DNA of 33,325 nt from Ferruginibacter sp. GTDB taxonomy: Bacteria; Bacteroidota; Bacteroidia; Chitinophagales; Chitinophagaceae. The stretch is from contig JANXTG010000115.1 of NCBI GenBank assembly GCA_025352525.1, positions 1 to 33,325 of the forward strand, given 5' to 3'. The position numbers were made by a program, and so were the translations under genes. Of the stretch, positions 26,101 to 33,325 are shown piece after piece. The notes below the pieces were generated by a model. The model was not told the origin of the DNA. It searched no databases and worked only from the letters and a program-made list of their open reading frames with translations. Each line of letters starts with the position of its first letter. Within the stretch, counting starts at the first letter, position 1.

Positions 26101-27420
26101 ATGTATAAATCATTTTATTACATCACCCTATTTACTTGTTCCTTTTATTTAAATGCCTGTGCATCTCCACAACAAAATAAACAGCAAATAATATCCTCTG
26201 CAAAAGTTGCTGACTCAAATAGTCTTCCTGCTCCTTATGCCACAAAATCAAACAAAAACTTTAGTAAAGTAATTGGTTGGAAGGAAGGGGAAACTCCTGT
26301 AGCACCTGCGGGCTTTACAGTAAGCAAATTTGCTGAGGGATTAGATAATCCGAGATGGATTTATGCAGCACCTAATGGAGATATTTTTGTTGTGGAAAGT
26401 AATACCGTTTTAACCGGTATAAAAAAATTCGGTGCAAGTGTTTCCAGAAAAATAAAAACGCAAAACCTTGGCCGAAGTGCAAACAGAATAAGGTTGTTTA
26501 GGGATACAGATAAAAACGGCAGTTACGAAAAAGCCTTTGTTTTTGCCGAAAATTTAAACCAGCCTTTGGGAATGCTTATTTTAAATAATCATTTTTACGT
26601 TGCCAATACAGATGGTTTGGAAATGTATGATTATAAAATCGGGGATACTTCTTTACCGTTAGAAGGTAAAAGAATTGTATCGTTGCCTGCGGGCGGTTAT
26701 AATAACCACTGGACAAGAAATATTATTGCAAACGAAGCCGGCACTAAAATTTATATTACGGTTGGTTCGGGTAGTAATAACGGCGAGAATGGAATGGATA
26801 AAGAAATTAGACGGGCAAATATTTTAGAAATAAATCCTGATGGAACAGGAGAAAAAATATTTGCAGCAGGGCTTAGAAACCCGGTAGGACTAGGATTTGA
26901 GCCTATTACTAAAAACTTGTGGACAGCCGTCAATGAAAGAGATGATCTGGGAGATGAACTTGTACCTGATTATGCAACAAGCATAAAACCAGGTGCTTTT
27001 TATGGTTGGCCATATGCTTATTTTGGTGCAAATCCTGATCCTCGTATGAAAGACGATCCACACACAGAATTGGTAAATAAAACGCTTGTGCCAGATGTTT
27101 CTTTGGGTGCACATACAGCTTCGCTTGGATTGGCATTTTACACGAAAAATAATTTTCCACAAAAATATAAAGGAGGAATGTTTATTGGCCAGCATGGCTC
27201 ATGGAACCGGGCCCAGTTTTCAGGATATAAAGTGGTATTTGTTCCTTTTGCAAATGGAAAACCCTCCGGCAAACCTGAAGATTTTTTAACAGGTTTTATT
27301 GCTGATCAGTCTAAAGATGAAGTACATGGCAGACCTGTTGGCGTAACTGTTATTAACGATGGATCTTTGTTGGTTGCAGATGATGTATCAAAAATTGTGT
27401 GGAGAGTTAGGGCACAATAA
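26101..27420 (+). CDS. Sorbosone dehydrogenase-like lipoprotein (PQQ-type beta-propeller)
   Basis: A 439-residue lipoprotein (LNAC lipobox, Cys20) with a beta-propeller of the glucose/sorbosone dehydrogenase family. Marks are FAEGLDNPRWIYAAPNGDIFVVES, GRSANRIRLFRDTD, ITVGSGSNNG, FAAGLRNPVGLGFEP and GQHGSWNRAQFSGYKVVFVPF. Relatives oxidise sugars in the periplasm with PQQ, but many Bacteroidota members have not been tested, and no PQQ synthesis genes are visible. A sigma-54-like site precedes it. Confidence 0.82.
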   Translation: MYKSFYYITLFTCSFYLNACASPQQNKQQIISSAKVADSNSLPAPYATKSNKNFSKVIGWKEGETPVAPAGFTVSKFAEGLDNPRWIYAAPNGDIFVVESNTVLTGIKKFGASVSRKIKTQNLGRSANRIRLFRDTDKNGSYEKAFVFAENLNQPLGMLILNNHFYVANTDGLEMYDYKIGDTSLPLEGKRIVSLPAGGYNNHWTRNIIANEAGTKIYITVGSGSNNGENGMDKEIRRANILEINPDGTGEKIFAAGLRNPVGLGFEPITKNLWTAVNERDDLGDELVPDYATSIKPGAFYGWPYAYFGANPDPRMKDDPHTELVNKTLVPDVSLGAHTASLGLAFYTKNNFPQKYKGGMFIGQHGSWNRAQFSGYKVVFVPFANGKPSGKPEDFLTGFIADQSKDEVHGRPVGVTVINDGSLLVADDVSKIVWRVRAQ

Positions 27421-27479
27421 TATTTCAAATTACAAAGGCACTAAAAAATCTACAACGTTCACAAATAAGACTTGTGAAC

Positions 27480-27511
27480 TTTGTGTTTCACCTTTAACAG
27501 ACATACCTTCG
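27480..27511 (+). promoter_or_regulatory. Candidate promoter of cyclophilin gene
   Basis: TTTG at 27480-27483 and TACCTTCG at 27504-27511 (one mismatch to TAnnTTTG) are 20 bases apart, the usual Bacteroidota arrangement. The start codon follows 16 bases later. Confidence 0.45.
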
Positions 27512-27527
27512 CAATTAAAAAAATATT

Positions 27528-27965
27528 ATGAGCACCACAGGAAAAATAGAATCAAACAAAGGCACACTCGCTTTTGAGTTATACGATGATGCGGCACCAA
27601 TTGCAGTAGAAAATTTTAAAAAATTAGTATCAAAAGGATATTATGACGGACTTAGTTTTCACCGGGTAATACCAAATTTTATGGTACAAACCGGTTGCCC
27701 TGATGGCACTGGTGCAGGCGGACCGGGATACAGCATTAAGTGTGAAACCGGTGGTGAAAAACAATTTCATGATCGAGGTGTATTAAGCATGGCCCACAGA
27801 GGAAAAGATACCGGCGGTTCACAATTTTTTATCTGTCACAACAGACAAGGCACTCAACATTTAGATGGTGTTCACACCTGTTTTGGAAGAATTACAGAAG
27901 GCATAGAATTTTTAGACAGCATACAGGGTGGTGATAAAATGACCAAAGTAACATTAGACGCTTAA
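27528..27965 (+). CDS. ppiB: Peptidyl-prolyl cis-trans isomerase, cyclophilin type
   Basis: A 145-residue cyclophilin that speeds proline isomerisation during folding. Conserved active-site blocks are FHRVIPNFMVQTG (with the catalytic Arg of FHR), GTGAGGPGY, LSMAHRGKDTGGSQFFI and HLDGVHTCFGRITEG. There is no signal peptide, so it is cytoplasmic. It is followed by a bidirectional terminator. Confidence 0.92.
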   Translation: MSTTGKIESNKGTLAFELYDDAAPIAVENFKKLVSKGYYDGLSFHRVIPNFMVQTGCPDGTGAGGPGYSIKCETGGEKQFHDRGVLSMAHRGKDTGGSQFFICHNRQGTQHLDGVHTCFGRITEGIEFLDSIQGGDKMTKVTLDA

Positions 27966-27981
27966 TCAGTATAAAAAATAT

Positions 27982-28013
27982 AAAAAGCCGATTCAAAAAT
28001 GAGTCGGCTTTTT
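27982..28013. terminator. Bidirectional terminator hairpin
   Basis: The stem AAAAAGCCGA / TCGGCTTTTT, extended inward to 13 pairs with one G-T, has the 6-base loop AAAAAT. It lies between convergent ppiB and the TIGR03915 gene and overlaps the latter's stop codon by two bases. Confidence 0.85.
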
Positions 28014-28782
28014 AGTTAACGTTGTTTTTTTCTGTGAGGTAACGCCAATATCTTTTTGGCATATGTTGTATATGCAGCTTCATATTTTTCCGTGCCGCAA
28101 TATTTATACTACCAAAATAAATACACCATAATTTTTGGTACAATTCTTCTTTTTCATCACAAATACTTTTCAGCTCCGCTTTATTGTTTACATCATTTTC
28201 AAAATTCATCGATACTTCTTCTACTGTTTCCAAATCATAATACAACCCATATTTTCTGCTGCTGTCATAAATTAACCAGCGTTGGTCTGCATAACGGTTT
28301 TTAAAATGTTTGCTTATAAGTGGAAGTACATTAAAATCCGGTTGAATAATACAAAAATACAATTGATCCTGCGTTAGCTGAAAACGAACAAAGGCTTCCA
28401 TTCGGTGTTTTTCCCGATGTACTTTTTTCGTTATTTGTTGAAGCTCTAAAACATCAGCATTGCTATAATCATTTTCTACAGATACTTTAGATGAAAGTAT
28501 GTAGGCAATATATCTGTAAAGAATATTCTCAATATCTTTTATTTCGGAGAGAAAAGTTTTGTATAAATTGGAAAATGCATTGGGCGTTAATTTATCTTTT
28601 AATTTCTTAAAAACCCTCGCTGTCTTTTCTTTGTTGGTTTGCACTTCATGAACGTTTCCAAATAAACTTCCGGTTTCCTTGTTGCTGTTTACAATATTAG
28701 GTTGCGCAATTTTGTACTCATATATTTCAAATATTGCTGTCATCAATCCTTCAAAACTGCCATCATAAATAACAATATTCAT
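28012..28782 (-). CDS. TIGR03915 family putative DNA metabolism protein
   Basis: A 256-residue protein resembling TIGR03915 (DUF4130-type), always found as partner of a TIGR03916 radical SAM protein. It opens MNIVIYDGSFEGLMTAIFEIYE and carries HRMEAFVRFQLTQDQLYFCIIQPDFNVLPLI, then RYADQRWLIYDSSRKYGLYYD. In some bacteria the partner also carries a uracil-DNA-glycosylase domain; this protein ends without one. The start overlaps the upstream stop by one base (TAATG), so the two are coupled. The reaction is unknown; a DNA lesion is the likely target. Confidence 0.85.
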   Translation of the reverse strand: MNIVIYDGSFEGLMTAIFEIYEYKIAQPNIVNSNKETGSLFGNVHEVQTNKEKTARVFKKLKDKLTPNAFSNLYKTFLSEIKDIENILYRYIAYILSSKVSVENDYSNADVLELQQITKKVHREKHRMEAFVRFQLTQDQLYFCIIQPDFNVLPLISKHFKNRYADQRWLIYDSSRKYGLYYDLETVEEVSMNFENDVNNKAELKSICDEKEELYQKLWCIYFGSINIAARKNMKLHIQHMPKRYWRYLTEKNNVN

Positions 28783-30032
28783 TAGAACATTTTTAATTGT
28801 GGCGAAAAATTTGGTTTGTATTTGCTGTTACCCTCCTGCAGTATAATTTGCTTTATTTGCAGTGGCTGCAAATCTTTTTTTTCAAATTCACTATCTGTAT
28901 GTATAAAATATTTTGCACGATTTATACTGATACCAATTTTTTTTAGATGCTCCCATGTAATGCGGCTAAATTTTCTGGCAGCAGTAATTTTATTGGCACT
29001 TTGTATTCCAATGCCGGGTACACGCATCAGTAATTGATAATCTATTGTGTTTATATCCATCGGAAAAAGATTCATATTTCGCAAAGCCCATCCAAGTTTT
29101 GGATCAATATCAATATCCAACAATGGATTTTCTTTGTCTACTATTTCATTTACTTTAAATCCATAAAAACGCATCAGCCAGTCTGCCTGGTACAAACGGT
29201 TTTCTCTGATCATGGGTACCGGCGTACCAATAGCGGGAAGCCTGTTGTCATTACTTATGGGCACATAACCTGAATAATAAACACGACGCATATTCATCGT
29301 TTTATAAAAACCATTTGCCATGTATAAAATTTCCAGATCTGTTTCAGGCGTAGCACCAATGACCATCTGCGTACTTTGGCCGGCAGGTGCAAAGGAGGGT
29401 GTTTTTTTAAAGATTTTTTTTTCTTCTTTATTGGCTAAAATTTCCTGTTTTAAATAAAGCATTGGCTTAATCATATCTTCCCGCTTTTTATCAGGCGCCA
29501 GTAAAGCCAGACTTTTTTCTGTGGGCATTTCTACATTTATGCTAAGCCTATCAGCCCATTTACCGGCTTCTTTCATTAACTCTTCGCTTGCACCCGGTAT
29601 CGTTTTTAAATGTATATAGCCATTAAAATTATGCTCAAGTCTTAATTTTTTTGCAACCTGTACCAGTCGCTCCATAGTATAATCTGGATTAGTAAAAATT
29701 CCGGAGCTTAAAAAAAGTCCTTCAATATAATTTCTTCTGTAAAAATTAATAGTAAGGTCTACCACTTCCTGCACGGTAAATGCAGCACGTTTTACATCGT
29801 TGCTTTTTCTGCTCACACAATAAGCGCAATCGTAAATACAAAAGTTGGTTAATAAAATTTTAAGCAGCGAAACACATCGGCCGTCTTCTGTATAAGCGTG
29901 GCAAATACCGTTAGATGCATTTCCTAAACCCTTGTCTTTATTCTTTCTGTTACTTCCACTGCTGGAGCAACTCACGTCGTATTTTGCTGCATCTGCCAAT
30001 ATGCTCAATTTTTCTTTTATTCTATCGCTCAT
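28782..30032 (-). CDS. TIGR03916 putative DNA repair radical SAM protein
   Basis: A 416-residue radical SAM enzyme. The cluster-binding motif is CIYDCAYC (Cys65, Cys69, Cys72; CX3CX2C), and the N-terminal AAKYDVSCSSSGSNR is characteristic of the family. The C terminus has a helix-hairpin-helix (VPGIGIQSANKI, from residue 338), which binds DNA without sequence specificity. This supports repair or modification of a DNA base through radical chemistry, with the TIGR03915 partner translated from the same message. Confidence 0.9.
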   Translation of the reverse strand: MSDRIKEKLSILADAAKYDVSCSSSGSNRKNKDKGLGNASNGICHAYTEDGRCVSLLKILLTNFCIYDCAYCVSRKSNDVKRAAFTVQEVVDLTINFYRRNYIEGLFLSSGIFTNPDYTMERLVQVAKKLRLEHNFNGYIHLKTIPGASEELMKEAGKWADRLSINVEMPTEKSLALLAPDKKREDMIKPMLYLKQEILANKEEKKIFKKTPSFAPAGQSTQMVIGATPETDLEILYMANGFYKTMNMRRVYYSGYVPISNDNRLPAIGTPVPMIRENRLYQADWLMRFYGFKVNEIVDKENPLLDIDIDPKLGWALRNMNLFPMDINTIDYQLLMRVPGIGIQSANKITAARKFSRITWEHLKKIGISINRAKYFIHTDSEFEKKDLQPLQIKQIILQEGNSKYKPNFSPQLKMF

Positions 30033-30048
30033 ACTAAACTATTAAGTA

Positions 30049-30056
30049 CAAATATA
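30049..30056 (-). promoter_or_regulatory. Candidate -7 box (TATATTTG) for repair pair
   Basis: The minus strand reads TATATTTG, 16 bases before the start at 30032. There is no clear -33 TTTG (the nearest is TTTAG). Confidence 0.4.
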
Positions 30057-30180
30057 CTAAATAATTTAGCCTAAATAACTACATTTTTTCAACATTAACA
30101 GGCATAAAACCTGATCCTGAAACTGAACAATTTTTTAGGGTACAATTATTGCCTCATTTTTTATAAACAACTAAAAAATT

Positions 30181-30549
30181 ATGACCAATCAAAAACAATT
30201 CGGCGTGTGGATGGATTCTCACCATGCAACTATTATCGGGAAAGAAAACGCTGATGCAGAAAATTTTACATTGTTGGCGCATGTAAAAGGTGAAGAAACC
30301 ACTTCAAACAGCAGTGAAAAAGCAGAAAATAACCATGCAAAAATGGTAGAATCAAAGTTCTTCAAGGAAATTCTTACGCATATGCAGAATGCAACGAATA
30401 TACATTTAACAGGAACCGGAGTTGCTCAGGAAAAGTTTATGCATTACTTAGCAGATACCCCTCAGTTTAAAAATACAAAAACAGAAGAATCAACTTCAAA
30501 TAAAATGAGCGATGAAAAGCTCATTGAATTTATAGCAGGTAAATTCTAA
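30181..30549 (+). CDS. Small hypothetical protein, possibly eRF1-domain-like
   Basis: A 122-residue cytoplasmic protein. The opening FGVWMDSHHATIIGKE and the later HMQNATNIHLTGTGVAQEKFMHYLADTPQFKN recall the alpha/beta fold of bacterial eRF1/host-attachment-like (baeRF) proteins, though here only one short domain is present. The middle (about 40-55) is polar and probably flexible. No catalytic residues can be named. It stands alone between the repair pair and guanine deaminase, with its own strong terminator. The fold idea is inference. Confidence 0.7.
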   Translation: MTNQKQFGVWMDSHHATIIGKENADAENFTLLAHVKGEETTSNSSEKAENNHAKMVESKFFKEILTHMQNATNIHLTGTGVAQEKFMHYLADTPQFKNTKTEESTSNKMSDEKLIEFIAGKF

Positions 30550-30557
30550 AAATTACT

Positions 30558-30588
30558 AAAAAACCGAGACGTGAAATCTCGGTTTTTT
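30558..30588. terminator. Terminator hairpin
   Basis: A perfect 12-bp stem (30558-30569 with 30577-30588; core CCGAGA/TCTCGG) with a 7-base loop and T-run follows the small gene. It may also end the converging deaminase gene. Confidence 0.88.
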
Positions 30589-30591
30589 TAT

Positions 30592-31053
30592 TTATCCTTC
30601 TAACGATCTTTTAAAAATTTGAATACCCAACGGATTTTTTATTCTCTTAAAAAGAAGATTTCTTTTCGCTTTGGGTTTGCGCAATTCTGCCAATATTTTT
30701 TTATCGGAAAAGCCATGTTCTAATGCCTCTTCTTCAGTATTACAATAATACACCACTTCAATTTTACTCCAGTAAATAGCAGCAGTGCACATAGGGCAAG
30801 GCTCAGCGCTCGTATAGATTTCACAGCCTGATAAATCTACTGTTCCAATATTTTTACATGCTTCACGTATTGCTGTTACTTCTCCATGAGCTGTTGGGTC
30901 AAGGTCGGCAGTTACTCTGTTACTGCCGCTTCCAATAATTTTACCCTCTTTTACAATAATTGCCCCAAAAGGGCCACCACATTTACTATCCAACGCATAT
31001 TGGCTAAGATCAATAGCCATTTGCATAAATCTGTTTTTGTCTTCTTTGAGCAT
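30592..31053 (-). CDS. Nucleoside/guanine deaminase
   Basis: A 153-residue zinc cytidine-deaminase-fold enzyme. Zinc site residues are His56 and Glu58 in HGEVTAI and Cys86 and Cys89 in EPCPMC. The closing block AAIYWSKIEVVYYCNT and EHGFSD resemble GuaD-type guanine deaminase, which turns guanine into xanthine. tRNA adenosine deaminase is less likely given this C terminus. Length is normal. It ends next to the terminator shared with the small plus-strand gene. Confidence 0.85.
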   Translation of the reverse strand: MLKEDKNRFMQMAIDLSQYALDSKCGGPFGAIIVKEGKIIGSGSNRVTADLDPTAHGEVTAIREACKNIGTVDLSGCEIYTSAEPCPMCTAAIYWSKIEVVYYCNTEEEALEHGFSDKKILAELRKPKAKRNLLFKRIKNPLGIQIFKRSLEG

Positions 31054-31147
31054 GAGTATGTTTTATATTTCTTTTACAAAACATAAGCCGAAGTAGTTAT
31101 TGGAAGAGGAAAGAAATTGAATTGGAGGGGCTAATTTTTAAATAAAA

Positions 31148-31864
31148 TTATACTGCCTGCATCATCGGCATTTCATCATAAGTTCTTCCACCAAGTTCAC
31201 GACCTGTTTTCTTTTTATTCACGCCGCCCCATTGCTTAAAGAAAAATGCAGATCCTTGCTCATCGCATTGTTGTTTTATATCCCATACCCAAGATTCGAA
31301 AATAGGTCTGGCTTTTCTTCCACTTTCTCCACCAACAATTACCCAATCAATTCCATTTAAATTAATGTTGTGTAGTGGGCCAATTAAAGGTTCACAAGAT
31401 AGAAACTTAGTTTGTGCATTTGTTTCTCTTAAAAAATCAATTCTCCCTGTAACTCTGTCATCTTCTACAGAAACTCCCATCCATATATTTGATGTCCAGT
31501 TTAATTGATCATGAATTTCAAACAATCTTTCAGCACGTTTTGTGAGTACCTGATAAGTATGTTGTGGTGTTTCGTTCATTACAAAAAATACTTTTTGTAT
31601 AAATTCTATAGGAACTTCCGGATGAAACAAATCACTCATAGAATTTACAAAAACCACTTTAGGTTTTTTCCAGGAAAAAGGTGTCTGTAATGAATCTTCA
31701 TGCGTTCTTACTTCAAAGCCATCTTTATATTTATCAATGCCCATAGCCATTAATCTTCTAGTCATTACTTCAGCATAACAATACTTACAACCTGCCGAAA
31801 TTTTGTTGCAGCCTGTGGTGGGATTCCAGGTCATTTCTGTCCATTCAATTGAGGATTGTGCCAT
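31148..31864 (-). CDS. DUF5131 (phage Gp37/Gp68) three-Cys protein
   Basis: A 238-residue protein of the DUF5131/phage Gp37-Gp68 family. The N terminus carries three cysteines, TGCNKISAGCKYCYAE (Cys19, Cys26, Cys29; CX6CX2CY), a spacing different from classical radical SAM CX3CX2C but likely also holding an Fe-S cluster. VFVNSMSDLFHPEVP, YQVLTKRAERL, WMGVSVED and IVGGESGRKARP are the remaining family blocks. The start overlaps the TcmP stop by one base. The pair occurs in phages and mobile regions, and no reaction is known to me. Confidence 0.88.
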   Translation of the reverse strand: MAQSSIEWTEMTWNPTTGCNKISAGCKYCYAEVMTRRLMAMGIDKYKDGFEVRTHEDSLQTPFSWKKPKVVFVNSMSDLFHPEVPIEFIQKVFFVMNETPQHTYQVLTKRAERLFEIHDQLNWTSNIWMGVSVEDDRVTGRIDFLRETNAQTKFLSCEPLIGPLHNINLNGIDWVIVGGESGRKARPIFESWVWDIKQQCDEQGSAFFFKQWGGVNKKKTGRELGGRTYDEMPMMQAV

Positions 31865-32973
31865 TATAATTTATATTCTAATTTCTTTTTAAGTTTATAT
31901 ACGTTGTCATATGTAACTAGTGGGGAAGTACTATCATAAATTACTTCTCCATTCTTTTTCATTTCTTTTAAACATTCTGCTGCATGATTTCCAATATGAC
32001 CTTCTTCAAAAGTATAATCTAATAGTTCAAAATTATTTTTGATTTCTTTATTTAAAATTTTATTTCTCACGTTTTGTTTAAACTCGTTCTTTTTGGTCAA
32101 CTTTTGTTCACCAAAAAGTAACAATTGATCTTTTTTTGCATCATCATCAATGTCAAAATTCGCTTGCCCATTTACTTCATTTCTCTTCCAAGCTATAGAA
32201 AGAAATTTATCAACTGCCCTTGGATGTGATGCTCCAAATATGATTCCATGAATATTGCTTCCTTTTTTTAGAGAAAAGGGATATAGCTTCAATTGAGTTT
32301 TTAGAGGTAGTTTTTTTCTCATCTGCTCAATTACTTTTCTATGTATAAATTTATAAGGATCTTTTTTGGCTTCCGTAATATCGATATCAAAATGCGACTT
32401 AAATTCATTGCTATCCCCAAATCGCCAAAAATAACCAGCAGAAACAAAATATAAAAAATCTGTTTGTTTAATTTTTTCTAACTCAAGAAAATATTTTTCT
32501 GAGAGGAATTTTATTCCGTTTTGATCGAGATAGACTAAACTAGGATATAACTTAATAAATGGCAATAATTTAAGGAAAAGAGTTTCAAAATTCTCATTAA
32601 AAATCTTTAAGTCAATAGCTCTTGCAACATCTTTATTTTCATTCAAAAAATCTATACACGCTTTTTCCAAAAGTTGGAATTTATTTTGCACTTTTTTATT
32701 TGGTTCCCACTCATTGAAGTAAACTTTAATTTTGACTTTCTTTTGAAAAATATTTCCAATTTGCTCTTTTATCTTTTTAAGTATTCTAATAGGGCTTCCT
32801 TCTACGTTGTTTTTATCATAGCCCGTACCGGAGAAAAAATCGAATATGCAAATGGTTTCCGCCCCATTCATAACAAAAGTTGGTATCCATGCTTGTGCAT
32901 AATCTTCAAATATTTCTAACTTAGCAATAGTTGATTCATCAAATGGATTTTCATGCAAGTCTTTATAGGCCAT
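31864..32973 (-). CDS. tcmP: Three-Cys-motif partner protein TcmP
   Basis: A 369-residue protein matching the TcmP family, named for its fixed pairing with three-Cys (DUF5131) proteins. CIFDFFSGTGYD (42-53) resembles the SAM-binding loop of class I methyltransferases, EGSP (58-61) follows, and YFNEWE (85-90) could be the next acidic strand. LVYLDQNGIKF (146-156) sits where relatives have a DPfG-like motif, altered here. The start codon is 37 bases after the PA0069-type gene stop, so all three genes may share a transcript. Methyltransferase-like chemistry is inferred. Confidence 0.85.
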   Translation of the reverse strand: MAYKDLHENPFDESTIAKLEIFEDYAQAWIPTFVMNGAETICIFDFFSGTGYDKNNVEGSPIRILKKIKEQIGNIFQKKVKIKVYFNEWEPNKKVQNKFQLLEKACIDFLNENKDVARAIDLKIFNENFETLFLKLLPFIKLYPSLVYLDQNGIKFLSEKYFLELEKIKQTDFLYFVSAGYFWRFGDSNEFKSHFDIDITEAKKDPYKFIHRKVIEQMRKKLPLKTQLKLYPFSLKKGSNIHGIIFGASHPRAVDKFLSIAWKRNEVNGQANFDIDDDAKKDQLLLFGEQKLTKKNEFKQNVRNKILNKEIKNNFELLDYTFEEGHIGNHAAECLKEMKKNGEVIYDSTSPLVTYDNVYKLKKKLEYKL

Positions 32974-33010
32974 AGTATAAGATTATTAAATTAAAGTTAA
33001 AATAAATAAA

Positions 33011-33325
33011 TCAAAACAATTTCCCTTGCCCACCAGGCACGCTAAATCTACTCGTATCTAAACTCCATTCTTCCGCATTCATATTGTAAAGCAGACCATA
33101 TTTTTTATATTGCTGTGCTACCATTTGCGCAATATTTCCTTCACCACGCAGGCGTACGCCCCAGCGAGAATCATTTACTTTACCATCGTGGCTTTGCTCA
33201 ATTAAATGCCAAACTTTATCTGCATGGTTCGGAAAGTTTTTGTAGAGCCAGTCGTGAAATAAAAATTTAATAGCCCCGTTTAATCTTATAAAAGTATAGG
33301 CAGTAAAAGTTGCACCATGGTCAGC
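33011..33325 (-). CDS. PA0069/SplB-like radical SAM protein (5' part cut by window)
   Basis: The last 104 codons of a minus-strand gene, open to the right edge. Translation reads YTFIRLNGAIKFLFHDWLYK, then KVNDSRWGVRLRGEGNIAQM and ends GQGKLF. This agrees with the C-terminal part of PA0069-family radical SAM proteins (COG1533, relatives of spore photoproduct lyase), in which an R-L-P-type block is followed by F/W and N-D-S-x-W/F-G. The cluster motif would lie beyond the window. The call rests on memory of family pattern only. Confidence 0.7.
   Translation of the reverse strand, partial: ADHGATFTAYTFIRLNGAIKFLFHDWLYKNFPNHADKVWHLIEQSHDGKVNDSRWGVRLRGEGNIAQMVAQQYKKYGLLYNMNAEEWSLDTSRFSVPGGQGKLF

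Noticed and set aside
30137..30153. Third sigma-54-like site (GG-N10-GC spacing)
   Set aside because: The -24 part matches poorly outside GG and C; kept only as a remark, since such spacing is common by chance.

Overview
The window looks like chromosome from a low-GC member of the Bacteroidota, most likely the Chitinophagaceae (an inference from gene families, not a database result). Supporting signs are the absence of Shine-Dalgarno sequences before start codons, recurring -7 boxes of the Bacteroidota type (TAnnTTTG), and families common in that phylum: DUF2911, DUF4197, DUF6580, CWC/DUF5522, TIGR02757, bacterial GH3 and sorbosone-dehydrogenase-like lipoproteins. No rRNA, tRNA or CRISPR array was found. 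Coding density is high and both window edges cut a gene.

Layout. 1-2.5 kb (minus): a truncated deoxyhypusine-synthase-like gene, an acyl-CoA thioesterase, and a DUF6580 membrane protein whose end overlaps a Cys-rich CWC/DUF5522 protein. 2.6-7.3 kb (plus): secreted alpha/beta hydrolase, ACP phosphodiesterase, two tandem DUF2911 proteins and asparagine synthase. 7.4-9.7 kb (plus): Cys/Met-metabolism PLP enzyme, TIGR02757 protein and a small partner. 9.7-12.9 kb: a membrane fatty-acid hydroxylase (minus), then a fumarylacetoacetate hydrolase and a flavin reductase (plus) separated by a GxxExxY gene inside an inverted-repeat cassette. 13-17 kb: patatin (plus) converging on DUF4197, then a minus-strand pair of sigma-54 (rpoN) and a PAP2-like membrane protein. 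17-19.6 kb (plus): small secreted protein, AlkB-type alkane monooxygenase, L,D-transpeptidase lipoprotein. 19.6-20.05 kb: AT-rich gap. 20-23.5 kb (plus): GH3 adenylate-forming enzyme, LysE exporter, secreted/membrane protein, mtgA. 23.5-24.7 kb: two perfect palindromes and a class II Fic gene. 24.7-28 kb: MFS exporter (minus), sorbosone-dehydrogenase-like lipoprotein and cyclophilin (plus). 28-33.3 kb: mostly minus-strand genes: the TIGR03915/TIGR03916 radical-SAM DNA-repair pair, a guanine-deaminase-like enzyme, the DUF5131/TcmP pair, and the end of a PA0069-type radical SAM gene; a small plus-strand protein lies between.

The most interesting parts are: (1) the twin palindromes covering the Fic start codon; (2) the GxxExxY cassette with 41-bp terminal inverted repeats wedged between two genes that may belong together; (3) the coupled TcmP-DUF5131 pair lying among radical-SAM genes; (4) two very similar -24/-12 (sigma-54-like) sites placed 20-22 bases before lipoprotein genes, in a window that also carries rpoN. 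All functions are read from motifs and recalled family resemblance; no search was run.
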